Source of the DNA: Wolfiporia cocos | Lineage: Eukaryota; Basidiomycota; Agaricomycetes; Polyporales; Phaeolaceae | Direction: 5' to 3' | Length of the DNA stretch: 64,000 bases | Assembly: GCA_029448655.1 (NCBI GenBank) | Contig: JACCLO010000046.1 | Location: 25,458-89,457, forward strand | In this document: positions 48,220-59,579 of the stretch, one piece after another | Position numbering within the stretch: the first letter of the stretch is position 1 | How the letters are laid out: every line of letters starts with the position of its first letter | Notes under the pieces: generated by a model | What the model was told of the DNA's origin: nothing | The model's database searches: none | The model's input: only the letters and a program-made list of their open reading frames with translations | Position numbers and translations under genes: made by a program

Positions 48220-50456
48220 ATGGTGTCTTACACAATCATCCAAGGCGCTTTGTACAACACCCACAAGGTGGCTACGGCCTACCGCCCCGCCGTCGGCAAG
48301 CATGCGTGGCCCGGAGAGCAAACCTGCTTGATGGACTACCTGTGAGTTGTATTCGGCATCAGAGTTAGGGGGAGTGTTACCTCCTTCAACTCAATTCCGG
48401 CGCATGTGCGCCCATTCCTGAACGTAAACCACACGGCGTACATCAAGTACTATGGGGAAGATTCGACCAGGAACCACATCTCGTGGTGGAGGTGGGACAA
48501 CTATTGTACCGCCATCCCCCTGTCGGACCTCATAGTCCTGTACGGTGACGTCCACTGGTACTCCCTGGAAGAAGCGTCGCCACGCACGAGAGCCGCCAGG
48601 CTCTTCAACCCGGAAACACCCGCACGCCGAGCAGTCGTCACCCCCGAAGGCAGCGAGACTCCACGACCGGAAGAACCGGTCGACACGGAGCCCCTATTTG
48701 GGACGCTCCCCGATCTCCTCCATTCATACGAAAGGAGGACCCTGGAAATCGTCGCGCAGCCAGAAAGGAGCGAAAATGAATTGATGGGAAGGCTGCAGCG
48801 CACCTTGGAAGTAGCCGCCTCAGACGAAGTTCTGCAGGTGGGAAAGGAAGCTTACAGGGAAGCGCTGTACCAAGCCAAGAACCACCTCTACAGCAACCTC
48901 GCGGCTTACAAAAGCCGGGTAGACACGGATATGGAAATGGTCTGGAATAAGACCAACCAAATTCGGAGTCATAACCAGGTGCTTCAGAACAGAATTGAAG
49001 CACTAGAGGAAGCGGAGAGTTTGCGGCAACAATTGGATACCCTTTCCGAAAATCGGTTCGTCCGCATAGAAAAAGACATCGCAGTACTGCAAAAGCGTCC
49101 GGCAGTCCCAACCGCAGGACCCAGCGGTGCCCAGGTCACGGCACTAATTAATAGAATTGACCAACTCGAAGCGGAGTTAACCGCTCTAAAAAACGCACCG
49201 GCAGCCGCGGCAGCAGCAGCCACAACGGTCAACTTCCAACAGACCAAACCGACTCAGCCGCCCAAATTCTCGGGCCCCAAGGATTCCATCTCATCGAAAG
49301 AGTGGATCCAAAAAATGGGCATGTATTTCGCAGACGCCAAGGTGACCCTCGAGGAGGACAAGGTTCGCCAAGCCCTGCTACGGCTTACGGGCGAGGCCTA
49401 CCAATACATGTCACCGGTAGTTGATAAAATCGCTGCCGGACAAACCTCGGGGCACACCTGGAAAACGTTTGCGGAAACGATTGAGAAGGTGTACGGCAAG
49501 AAGACGGACAAGGAGATTGCCGAAAAGAGATTGAAGGGTACTTCGGAGACGAAGGGAAAAAGAAGCTCCAATCGGACTTCTTCTCTTGGGCACAGAAGCT
49601 CAGAACCCTGGCTCGCCTGGCCGAGACTGACAACAAAACATTGTTCAGTCACATCAAACGTATCCTTCCGGAAAAGGTGCGAGAAACCCTCGCTACCTTG
49701 GAATCGGTGCCTGGCTTCACAATGCCGACCGACTGGGAGGTATACCTCGATATGGCCATTGACCTCTACAAGAGGCAATACCCGGATAAACTCAAAGGCA
49801 AGATCTTTGAGGAAGAAAAGAAGAAGGAGTTGTCGGGGTCTGGCAAGACCGCCGACAAAGCTACGTCGAAGCCTGCCAAGGCTGATGACAAAGGCAAAGG
49901 CAAGGCAAAGGAAACCGGCTCTTACGGGAAGGACTGTCGCAAGCACCCTGGACAACACAAATGGGGCGACTGTCCTGAGAACCCTAAGAACAAGCCGAAG
50001 GAAGCCAAGCCGGCCAGTAGTGGAAGCGGAACGACGAAGCCGACAGGCTCGTCGAGCGGAACGCAACAGTCGGGCCAGAAGAAATTGGACCCGAAAAAGA
50101 AATACAAGGTCCGAGTTGTCAGCACCCAGGAACTGGTGACTGACGACGAAGATGAGTCTCCCCAAGCCACCGTAGGGACCATCCGGACCAACGTTCCGAA
50201 GCAACCAGAGGTGGTTCCTCTGGCCCCCACTACGCGCATCAGCGATGAGGAGAAAAGCGGGAGCCCGGTGCGATCGGCAGAAAGCACCAGCCCCATCCAG
50301 ACCCAGTCGACTGGTTCGACTTCGACTGCGCCTACACCGTCGGGCGACTCCATCAGGACACATCTGCCCTGGCTTCGCAAGCGGATAGCCGACTCCGCAA
50401 ATACCCTGGGCATCTACGGAAGCTCTGCCTCGGGTTTTCCCACCGAGCACATGTGA
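48220..50456 (+). pseudogene. gag: gag (frame broken)
   Basis: The frame begins ATG at 48220, meets an in-frame TGA at 48346-48348, and continues without other stops through 48406 to about 49,525. There a missing base shifts it to a second frame, which ends at 50456. The N-terminal half has long coiled-coil-like heptads (about 48,700-49,190) followed by the retrotransposon capsid (WIQKMGMYFADAKVTLEEDK, VYGKKTDKEIAEK). The second part continues the capsid (FSHIKRILPEKVRETL) and ends in a Lys/Ser/Pro-rich tail with a CHHC-type zinc knuckle (CRKHPGQHKWGDC). The matching stretch in the inverted element confirms where the frame should change. Confidence 0.85.
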
Positions 50457-52610
50457 TGACCTGCCCACTTGTGCTCCCATGTAACTTTAGTCCCGTACCC
50501 GCTGTAAAGAGTGTATTCGAGTCAATGTATCATATTTTTGGCAACGATGCGCGCGACTTCGCTCGATCTTTTCGTGTCGAAGTAACACTCTGGGTATATG
50601 GGCAAAAAGTGCAGGCTCTGGCTTTAATCGACAGCGGTGCAACCATATCGGTCATATCACAACGATTGGTCGATAAACATAAGCTGGTCACCGACAAACT
50701 AGCGTTTCCTATTACGGTTACAAACGCAGACGGAACAGAAAACGTCGCCGGCCGCTTAACGCAATCAGTAAAAGCATTTATGCAGCATGGCACACACAAG
50801 GAAAAAATAGGTCTGACGGTCATGCACCTAGAACCAGACCTAATCCTTGGCTATGACTGGTTGCGTCTCCACAATCCTACCTTTGATTGGAGGAAAGGAG
50901 AAATGGAATATGCACGCTGTACACACGACCAACCGTACGCCAGAAAAAAGGGTAACCGCCCTTCTGAGGAGGAAGCAGTTGAACTCCCAGAAAAGGAAAT
51001 CATCGAAGTAAATTCGATTTGGGACACTCCCATGGACATATTAGGAGAGGAGGACCCCAAAAATCCTTTGATCGCTTGGGTGGCAACCCTTGACGACGAG
51101 GAAATGAACCTGCTGACACAGTTGGTAGCCGAGGTACTTGACAAAGACCTCGACGAAGCAGACGACCGTGAGGAAAACACACCACCGATTGACATTGAAA
51201 AATGGCGATCGTTAGTGCCCGAACAATACCAAGAGTATGGGCCAACGGTGTTCTCACAAAAGGCGTCAGAGAGGATGCCGGAACGGAAGCCCTGGGATCA
51301 CGCCATAGTGCTTGAATCAAATGCGCAGCTTCCTCCCCCGGTAAAACCATACAAAATGTCTCCCCAAGAGCGTAATAGCTTAGATGAGTGGATAGACACC
51401 GAACTACGGAAGGGTTACATTCGACCATCCGAAAGTCCAATGGCATCCCTGGTCTTCTTCGTCCACAAAAAGGACGGAGGACTGTGGATGGTTGTCGATT
51501 ACAGGAGGCTGAACGAAATAACCGTGAAAAATCGTTATCCGATACCTCGGATCGATGACCTAATCGATCAATTGTCCCATGCGACCATCTTCACCAAAAT
51601 CGACCTTAGATGGGGATATAATAATGTCCGCATCAAGGAAGGTGATGAATGGAAGACGGCGTTTATTACACACCGTGGACTATACGAGGCAACGGTAATG
51701 TATTTCGGTTTCTGCAACGCCCCTGCAACGTTCCAAGCGATGATGAATTCTATCCTCGCACCGTTCATTCGGACCGGCAAGGTGGTTGTCTACCTAGACG
51801 ACATCTTGATCTTCGGGAATGATATGGAGGAACATCGGCGACTTACCAAAGGGGTTCTCCAAACCCTGAAGGACTCGGACTTGTATGCGAAGCCCGAAAA
51901 GTGCTTTTTCGAACAGTCTTCCATCGAATACCTAGGAATGATCATATCCGACGGTAACATCATGATGGATCCGAAGAAGTACGCCGGAGTTCAGGACTGG
52001 CCCAGACCTACTAAGGTCAAAGAGGTTCAAGCTTTCCTTGGATTCGCCAATTTCTACAGGCGATTCATAGAAGGCTTCTCAAAAATAGCTAAACCACTCA
52101 CCATGCTGACCAAAAGTCAGAAGCTTGGCATTGGGACGCCGAGCAGGAAAATGCCTTCCAAACCCTAAAGGAAGCATTTACCAAAGCGCCCGTGCTTCGA
52201 ATTCCGTCGCACGATCAGCCATTCCGCGTAGAAACAGATGCATCAGACTTCGCTACCGGAGCAGTACTATCTCAGTTAGATCCTACGGATAAAAAATTCC
52301 ACCCCGTGGCGTACTATAGCAAATCGCTAAGTGCCCCGGAAAGGAACTACGAGATCTACGACAAGGAAATGTTGGCTGTCATCAGGGCTCTAGAGGAGTG
52401 GAGACACTACCTAGAGGGACACCCTGAAAATTCGAGATATGGTCGGACCATCTAAACCTGACCTATTTCAAAACGGCGCAAAAACTGACGAGACGACAAG
52501 CCCGTTGGGCATTGTACCTCTCACGCTTCAACTTCCAAATGAAGCATAAACCTGGCAAAACAATGCTAACCGCGGATCCTCTGTCCAGGCGGCCAGACCA
52601 TGAGGAGGGG
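50453..52610 (+). pseudogene. pol: pol, part 1: protease, reverse transcriptase, RNase H (frameshifted)
   Basis: Aspartic protease motif ALIDSGATISVIS near 50,620; reverse transcriptase with FTKIDLRWGYNNVRIKEGDE and the catalytic VVYLDDILIFGND; polymerase-to-RNase-H connection AFLGFANFYRRFI; RNase H ETDASDFATGAVLSQLD and YEIYDKEMLAVIRALEEW. The frame is continuous from 50453 to about 52,115, shifts there in an AAAA run, again near 52,430 (CTGAAAATTC) and again near 52,607 in a GGGG run. Confidence 0.9.
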
Positions 52611-54296
52611 TGGATCTCGATAATCGCGACCAGGTTCTTCTGAAACCTGAGTGGTTCGAGCAAGAGTACATGGCAATGGCTCTTGATACCTCCCATGCTG
52701 CCCCACAATCGGAAGATGAATCGATACTCCGAGAGATTCGCAAAGCGTTGCTAGACGACAAGGTCACAAAAGACTACAAGGAGCTGCTCTCATCCGGCCC
52801 TCGTGAATTCAAAAAAGACCTATCAGAATGGAACTACGAAGGAGGGTTACTCCTCCGAAGAGGCAAAGTCTACGTTCCAGCTACACCAGCAGATATCAGA
52901 CGGCAAGTGGTCGAGGTATCATCACGATCACAAGTCAGCTGGGCATTTCGGACGCTACAAAACGTACGAATTGCTAAGCCGCAACTATTGGTGGCCCGGA
53001 ATGTTCGTTTACGTCAAAAAATACGTAGACGGATGTGACACATGCCAACGTATGAAGAACCACCCGCAGAAGCCGTACGGCCCCCTGCAGCCCTTACCGG
53101 TGCCGTCAGGCCCGTGGGAAGTGGTGACAATAGACCTGATTACTCAGCTACCCCCATCGGGAATGCATGACGCAATCATGGTCGTAGTGGATCGGTTGAC
53201 CAAAAGAGCAAGGTTTTTCCCTATAGAAATACCTTCTCAACAAAAGACCTAGCTACGATACTCTATCAAAAGGTATATCCCTTACACGGGTTGCCAAAAC
53301 AGATAGTATCGGACAGAGGGACACAATTCGTCTCAAAACTATTTGGTGAATGGTGCACCCTGCTAGGAATTCAAAGGTCGATGACTACTGCGTACCATCC
53401 GCAGGCAGACGGACAAACCGAAGGAGTAAACCAAATACTCGAACAGTATCTACGGGGCTACATTAATACGTACCAAAAAGATAACTGGTCGGAGTTCCTG
53501 CCAACAGCGGAATTTGCGTACAATAATGCAGCCAGCGAAACTACCAAGGAATCTCCGTTCCTGGTGGAATTAGGTCGTCATCCAATTGCAGGACCAAGCA
53601 GTTTCGAACCAAGTCGAAACAAAGACTTAGTAGAAATTGCGAACACGCGGTTCTCTGCACAAGAGAAAGCCAAGGCGGCAATGAAAATTGCAGCCGAAAG
53701 ATGGTCCTGGTACTATGACCAAAAGAAGCAAGTTGTCCCCTTCAAAGTGGGCGACAAAGTACTCGTGGACGTGCGAAGTTGGCAAGACACCGAAAGGAGT
53801 CTAGCCCCACGCTACATCGGCCCATTCCGAATCACGGAAAAATTGGGACCGGTAACGTTCAAGGTGTACATGGACGCACAATATAGGGCTTACCACCCTG
53901 TAGTTCCATGCTTCAAAACTGGTCATGTACAAGGAATCAACCATCGAAGGTCAGAAAAGTCATCCTCCAGCGGCTGACAAGCCAATGGAAATGGAAGACC
54001 CGGAAGAATGGGAAGTGGAAGCCATTCTCGACCATCGTAACCGACGCGGCCGGTGGGAATACCTTATCCATTGGAAAGGCACCGGACCTGCGGAGGACAC
54101 GTGGGAAATCGAGGAACACCTGGCTAACGCTAAGGAGATACTGGACGAGTACAAGGCAAAATATTCAGCCCTTAGTACCGACCCAAATCAACCCCTTCGC
54201 CGATCAACTAGACTCGGCGGAACACGGCAAACTGTAGCCGTCTTCGACCCTGACTTTGCCAGATTGGGACTCAGACACGTGTGTCTGGCCCGATGA
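52610..54296 (+). pseudogene. pol: pol, part 2: integrase with GPY/F module and chromodomain (frameshifted)
   Basis: Zinc-binding H..H...C..C block (HHDHKSAGHF ... CDTCQRMK), DDE core with TIDLITQLP, SDRGTQFVSKLFGEW and DGQTEGVNQILEQ, and a GPY/F module RSLAPRYIGPFRI. A chromodomain follows (EWEVEAILDHRNRRGRWEYL, then IHWKGTGPAEDTWE and an acidic helix), which in chromoviruses directs insertion to marked chromatin. Frame changes occur near 52,915, 53,240 and 53,975. Confidence 0.9.
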
Positions 54297-54967
54297 TTGG
54301 CCCCAATATCGAAACGATGTCACCCTACACAACCGAAAGTGTACTACAAGCGCGATCCCCTTTACAGGGCAATGGGTACATTCCGATGTAGAGTTCAACG
54401 AAGACTTGGAAATCGAAGTAGGAGTCAATGGCCAACTACCGACCAGGGGAACAACCGACTGCGATCGGCTATGATCTATATGCCGCGCAGGATATCCTAA
54501 TTAATTCATGGAAATCCGCCTCGGTCCCCACCGATATTCGTATCAAAGTTCCTTATGGGACATACGGTCGGATAGCGCCAAGGTCTGGACTTGCGAAAAA
54601 GGGCATCGACGTCCTTGCAGGTGTAATAGACCATGACTACCGCGGAGAAGTCTTTGTCATGTTGATGAACCTCACCGGAGACCCATACCAAGTAAAGAAG
54701 GCAACAGAATTGCTCAGCTAATTCTGCGAAGTAGCGATCACGCCCGAAATACAGGAATCCATGACCAAGGAGAAGTTCGAAAAAGAAATTCGACCTCACC
54801 TACATGGAAGTGGGCCCCTACAACGAGCAGTTCAACAAGCCAACCAAGCGCGGTACACAAGGTTTTGGATTGACAGGACGATAAAAGTGGAAAAATCGCA
54901 AAGGCTACCCCTTCAATGGGCTCTAGCACACTTTTCTACTCTCAACGGGGTCGTTGAAATCTAAAGG
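54256..54967 (+). pseudogene. dUTPase-like domain after the chromodomain (frameshifted)
   Basis: After the chromodomain a trimeric-type dUTPase can be read. The approach LPTRGTTD and [13 protein letters not shown] (motif 1) span a frame change near 54,465; [16 protein letters not shown] (motif 2-like) and [14 protein letters not shown] (motif 3 with the catalytic Asp) follow; IAQLIL appears in a neighbouring frame near 54,710. dUTPase removes dUTP and keeps uracil out of DNA; retroviruses of several genera carry one, but it is not a standard part of Ty3/gypsy elements. A basic tail runs to the polypurine tract at 54,962. Frame breaks make this copy inactive. Confidence 0.8.
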
Positions 54968-54974
54968 GGGGTAA

Positions 54975-55592
54975 TGTCACAAGAATTCTCCTAGTTTCCC
55001 TATATTTCTTACTATTTTTCCGGCAATTCTACGAATTATCTACGACTTTCTAGACCAATAACTAGCTTATCTGGTTCATAAGTTAACGGTTACATACGTG
55101 CCGAATGATGGCCGCGTTATCTCCCGTAACGACGGTCTTATCTTATCACTAGTAGTTACCATCAGTCACATGTCTAGTTCTAGCCAATCGGACATTCCGT
55201 CCGAAGCAGTCAGCGTATAAACGTCAGCGGACCGGGCTTGGTCACGCCCCGTCTTTGTAATGACAAGAGCGCAAAACACCATTCGTGCGGCCTACGCCGC
55301 CTTTCTATATCCCGGTTTTGATCGGCATATGTATTTATCGTATATTACTAAGTACTTAGGTACCTGGGGACTTGTACATACGAATACGGACACTAGTATT
55401 ATCTAATAAGAGCTGTTAGGGGTCTTATTTATCATGTATATATACTAGACTTGCTGAGCGCTATTGCCTCAGTTCTATTCATTGCATTCATACTATCGAG
55501 TAACCACTCGTGCGTATCCTGCTTAACAGCTACTACTCTTCGCCTAACCAGCAAACCCTTCAAGAATAACTAGTAAGTTGTATCTTGTGTTA
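54975..55592 (+). repeat. 3' LTR of the chromovirus
   Basis: Same ends as the 5' LTR. It differs by substitutions and by several single-base losses in runs (for example GGGCTT for GGGCTTT, GTAATG for GTAAATG). The stem-loop CTGAG/CTCAG is kept at 55454-55458 with 55468-55472. Confidence 0.9.
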
Positions 55593-55593
55593 G

Positions 55594-56890
55594 GGGATAG
55601 TTGTTTGAGGAACCTGAAAGGGCCGATGTATCGAGGCGCTAGACTGCGTTCGGTGTCCTGGTAATCCTTGGTGCTTACAAGTACTTTATCTCCGATTGTA
55701 AACGGTGGAGATTTTTCCGCTGGTACGCGTACCATTTCCATCTATCTGCGGCTAATTGCAGTTGCTGCTTTTTGCCTGATCCTGCGCTTGCCAGCGCTTG
55801 TGTGCTATGTCATTCAAGTCCTTGTCAGGACTTATCTGAATGTCGAGTGGACCTGCCCGTGGGTGCCTTCCTAGTTCATATTAGAACGGCGAATACTTGG
55901 TGGTTTCTGACGCCACGTTGTTGTATGCGAACTCGGCTGTTGGGAGTAATTGGCTCCAATTGTCTTTCTCGTAGGAGTTGACGTAACAGCGTAAATATTG
56001 TTCCAACATTTGATTCGTTCGTTCTGTTTGTCCATCAGTTTGGGGATGATAGGCGGTAGTCATGGATCGTTGTATGCCAAGTTGGGAGCACCATTCTCCG
56101 AATAGTTTCGAGGAGGATTGAACGCCTCTGTCCGATATGATCTGCTTAGGTAATCCGTGTAACGGGTAGAATCTGCCGTATAGATAGTGCAAGATCCTTG
56201 GTACTGAATTTAGCATTGATTGGGTAGAAACGGGCTCGTTTGGTTAGGCGATTGACTACTACCATGATTGCATCGTAGGTAGACTTGTTGAACATGGATT
56301 TTGGAAGATACATGATGAAGTCACAAGTGATAACTTCCCATGGTCCTTCTGGGACGGGGTTGGGCTGGAGCATGCCGTAACGCTTCTCAGGCCGGTTCTT
56401 CATCCGTTGACATGTGTCGCATGCTTGTACGTACTTCTTGACATCGGTTGTCATTAATGGCCAATAATAGTTCTGTGTGATGAGTTCGTACGTCTTCCAT
56501 CGGCTGAAGTGACCGGCAGAAGGGTGGTCGTGATGGGCTTCCATCAGACGTTGTCGTAACTCTGGAACCTTTGGGACATAGACTTTTCCGCGTCGTAATA
56601 GAAGACCATTCTCGTAATCCCATTCTGCGAGGTCTTTCTTGAATTCTCTAGGACTAGATGAGAGAAGTTGTTTATAGTCCTTGGTTACTTCATCTGATAG
56701 CAACGCTTGCGGATTTCTTCCAAGAGATTATCATCCTCGTTAGAGTTGACAGTAGGGTTATGGGCGGATTCGTTAGCGTGAATGGCAAGTTCATGCGCGA
56801 AAAATTCTGGTTTCAGAAGTATCTGATTGCGATTATCGTTTTCCACCCCCTCTTCATGGTCTGGCCTCCTGGACAGGGGATCTGTGGTAA
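55594..56890 (-). pseudogene. pol: Integrase of the inverted element
   Basis: H..H...C..C block (HHDHPSAGHF ... CDTCQRMKNRP) at about 56,540-56,400, DDE core (ITCDFIMYLP, SDRGVQSSSKLFGEW, DGQTERTNQMLEQ), and the GPY/F module SLAPRYIGPFRFLKQ, which stops at the LTR junction 55592/55593. Several frame changes. Confidence 0.85.
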
Positions 56891-56893
56891 GAA

Positions 56894-58320
56894 TTATTTT
56901 TCCAGGCTTATGGTATAGCTTAAATTGAAGCGGGTGAGGTAAAGTGCCCATCGGGCTTGCCGGCGTGTGAGCTTCTGCGTGGTTCGGAAGTACGTAAGAT
57001 TTAGGTGATCTGTCCATACTTCGAACGGTTCCTTATGGCCTTCGAGATAGTGACGCCATTCTTCTAGGGCTTGTATGATGCCTAGAAGTTCCTTGTCGTA
57101 TATCTCATAGTTCCGTTCCGGAGCTGTCATGGTCTTTGAGAAGAACGCCACGGGATGATACATCTTGTCAGATGTGTCAAGTTGTGATAGGACGGCTCCA
57201 GTTGCAAAGTCTGATGCATCGGACTCTACTCGGAATGAGTTGGGGATCCGGAGGATCGGTGCGGTTGTGAAGGCTCGCTTGAGAGTCTCGAACGCTTCCT
57301 GTTGGGGTGCTTCCCAAGACCACGGAGTGTCTTTCTTGGTCAGCGCTGTCAATGGTCTGGCCACCTTGGAGAAGTCCTTGATAAATCGCCTATAGAAATT
57401 GGCGAATCCGATGAAGGCCTGGACTTCCTTTACTTTCCGAGGTATCGGCCATGATTGAACTCCATCATACTTCTTTTGATCCATCTCGACCTTTCCCTTT
57501 GGAAATGATCATGCCGAGATACTCGATCGAACTTTGTTCAAAGAAGCATTTTTCTGGTTTGGCGAACAGATCGCACTCACGGAGCCTTTTCAGGACCGCT
57601 TTTACGAGTTTGTGATGTTCAGCCAGGTCGTTGCCGAAAATCAGAATGTCGTCTAGATAAACGACCGATTGGATAAAGTCTTCTAGAACCGTATTCATCA
57701 TTGCTTGGAAGGTTCCGGGTGCGTTACAGAAACCGAAGTACATAACAGTGGCTTCGAATAGTCCATGGTGCATGATAAACGCCGTTTTCCATTCGTCGCC
57801 CTTCTTGATCCGAACATTGTTGTAGCCCCATCGTAGATCGATTTTTGTGAAGATAGATCTTGGGCTAGTTGATCGATGAGATCGATATTCGGGTATGGGA
57901 TATTGTTTTGTACTGTAATTTCGTTAAGTTTCTGTAATCTAAAACCATTCCGGAGACCTCCGTCTTCTTTTTACGAAAAGACGGGCGATGCAAACGGGGA
58001 TTTTGACGGTACGATATAACCTTGCGGAGTTCCTCAGTGATCCATTGATCTAAGGAGTTGCATTCTGCGGACCCATGGGTACGGCTTTAGCTGAGCGGGG
58101 GAATTCTTCGCCTTCTTTAATTTCGATGGCGTGGGTCAAAGTGTGTTCGAGTCGGCATCCTGTCGGATGCTTTGTGGACTAAACACTGTGGGACCGAATT
58201 CGTGTATCCTCAGGGACGAGAGACTTCCACTTGTCAGTGTCAATAGTCTCGGCGTCAGGGCTTGAGTTAATTTCTGCTACTAAATTGGCTAGCAGTGCTG
58301 CATCCTCATCGTCTAGGGTT
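56894..58320 (-). pseudogene. pol: Reverse transcriptase and RNase H of the inverted element
   Basis: RT core with ATVMYFGFCNAPGTFQAMMN and SVVYLDDILIFGND, connection AFIGFANFYRRFIKDFSK, RNase H DASDFATGAVLSQLD and EIYDKELLGIIQALEEW. The N-terminal RT part (57,800-58,300) is strewn with frameshifts. Confidence 0.85.
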
Positions 58321-59470
58321 CACCCAGTTGACGAAAGGGTTTTTGGAAATCTTCCTCTCCAATGATATCTATTGGAAGATCCTAGGAGAGTTGCCTCTCG
58401 ATTGGCTTTTCTCGTCGAGGTAGTCATCCTCGACCGAAGGCGCGGTGGCCTGTTTTTTTCTTGCATGGGCGCAATTTCATTGATAATGCAACGGGAGTAA
58501 TCCATTTGACCTGTTGCCCAGTCAAAGTGTGGATTGTGCTTATGTAACCAATCGTGTCCCAATATGATGTCCTGTCCTCCTAATTTAATTGACATGGAAG
58601 AGCAATAGTCTCTTTATGCTCTCCGTGTTGGAGATATGCCTTTACGAGCTCGTTGATCTCGCCGTGCTCTGACACGGAAACCATCCGTGCCACCCGTCCT
58701 AACGGGGAACCCCCATATCCGCCCTATCCTATCTCCAATAGCCCCCCACCCTCCATATGGCGGAGAACAAGAAGGCACCTCTATTGAGAGGTCCTGCCGT
58801 ATTGCCTGAGGTACCGACCCATGAGTGTATCGGTACGCCCCCAGACTAGCAAGTAATAGAGAAGAGAAAGGTTGGATGCAATGAATAGGAGCCCCCACGC
58901 CCAAGTAGGACGCAGCAGGCTTTGTCGTCAAGGACCCTGCACGCGAAGACAAGCAGCAGAGGGATAATAAAGAGGTGACCAGGGGACACGCCCCCTAGGC
59001 CAAAATCTTAAGTCTGAGGAGTAGCCTCAGACGTCGCCAGTATATATACATGTAGGAGACCTCTAGCTAAAGACCTTTTGTCTACCCTAAAGTGACGGTC
59101 TGTGCGCCATCAGGATCATGTGCCTACAGTAGGTAACTAGGTAACGCCCATGTGACGAGGTAACTACCGTGACTCTAGATATAACAACGTGACCTGTATA
59201 GATAACGAGATAAGATGAAGACTTATCTACCTATGCACGTGATACCTCCAGCGTCGGTTAACAAGCCTAAAAATCGGAATAAAAGCGCAAAATAGGGAAA
59301 AATCACAAATTATTTCCTTTGTGACATGCTCATTGTAGGTACCATCAGCATTTTTTCGACCTTAAAGGGCATAGGAAGGGGATTGGTTAGGAGCTTATGC
59401 TTTCTCGACGAATTCTTTCATTCGATAATGCTTAGAGACGCTCCCGAGTCGATTAATGCCAAGGCTTGCA
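58320..59470 (-). pseudogene. pol: Protease region of the inverted element, split by a solo LTR
   Basis: LGGQDIILGHDWLHKHNPHF (58,500-58,590) is the C-terminal protease part, with VKAYLQHGEHKE before it; KHKLLTNPLPMPF lies on the far side of the LTR (about 59,390). The same text is continuous in the first element. Confidence 0.8.
58670..59326 (-). mobile_element. Solo LTR, 657 bases, inside the protease gene, target duplication TGCTC
   Basis: Minus-strand start TGTCACAAAGG at 59326 and end GTGTCA at 58670; TGCTC lies at 58665-58669 and 59327-59331. It carries GCGCACAGACC (about 59,100), CATGTATATATA (about 59,055) and the stem-loop GTCTGAGG/CCTCAGAC (59012-59019 with 59025-59032). Confidence 0.92.
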
Positions 59471-59579
59471 CTTGTTGACCATATACCCAGAGAGTCACGT
59501 TAATTCGAAATGATTCTTTCGGGTTTGGCGCATTATTAACGTATACGTTGAAACACTCTCATTGACGTGGGTACTGGTA

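Larger units (their letters stand above)
45929..55592 (+). mobile_element. Full-length Ty3/gypsy chromovirus with accessory ORF and dUTPase
   Basis: 9.66 kb, LTR to LTR. Order: 5' LTR, about 700-base leader, accessory ORF, gag, protease-RT-RNase H, integrase with GPY/F module, chromodomain, dUTPase-like domain, polypurine tract (AAAGGGGGGTAA), 3' LTR. The two LTRs differ by roughly 20-30 positions in about 620 by eye. No 5-base target duplication is visible (ATCATCG before, GGGGATAG after). The 3' LTR abuts the integrase end of an inverted second element. At least six 1-base frameshifts interrupt the proteins, so this copy cannot be expressed as read. Confidence 0.92.
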
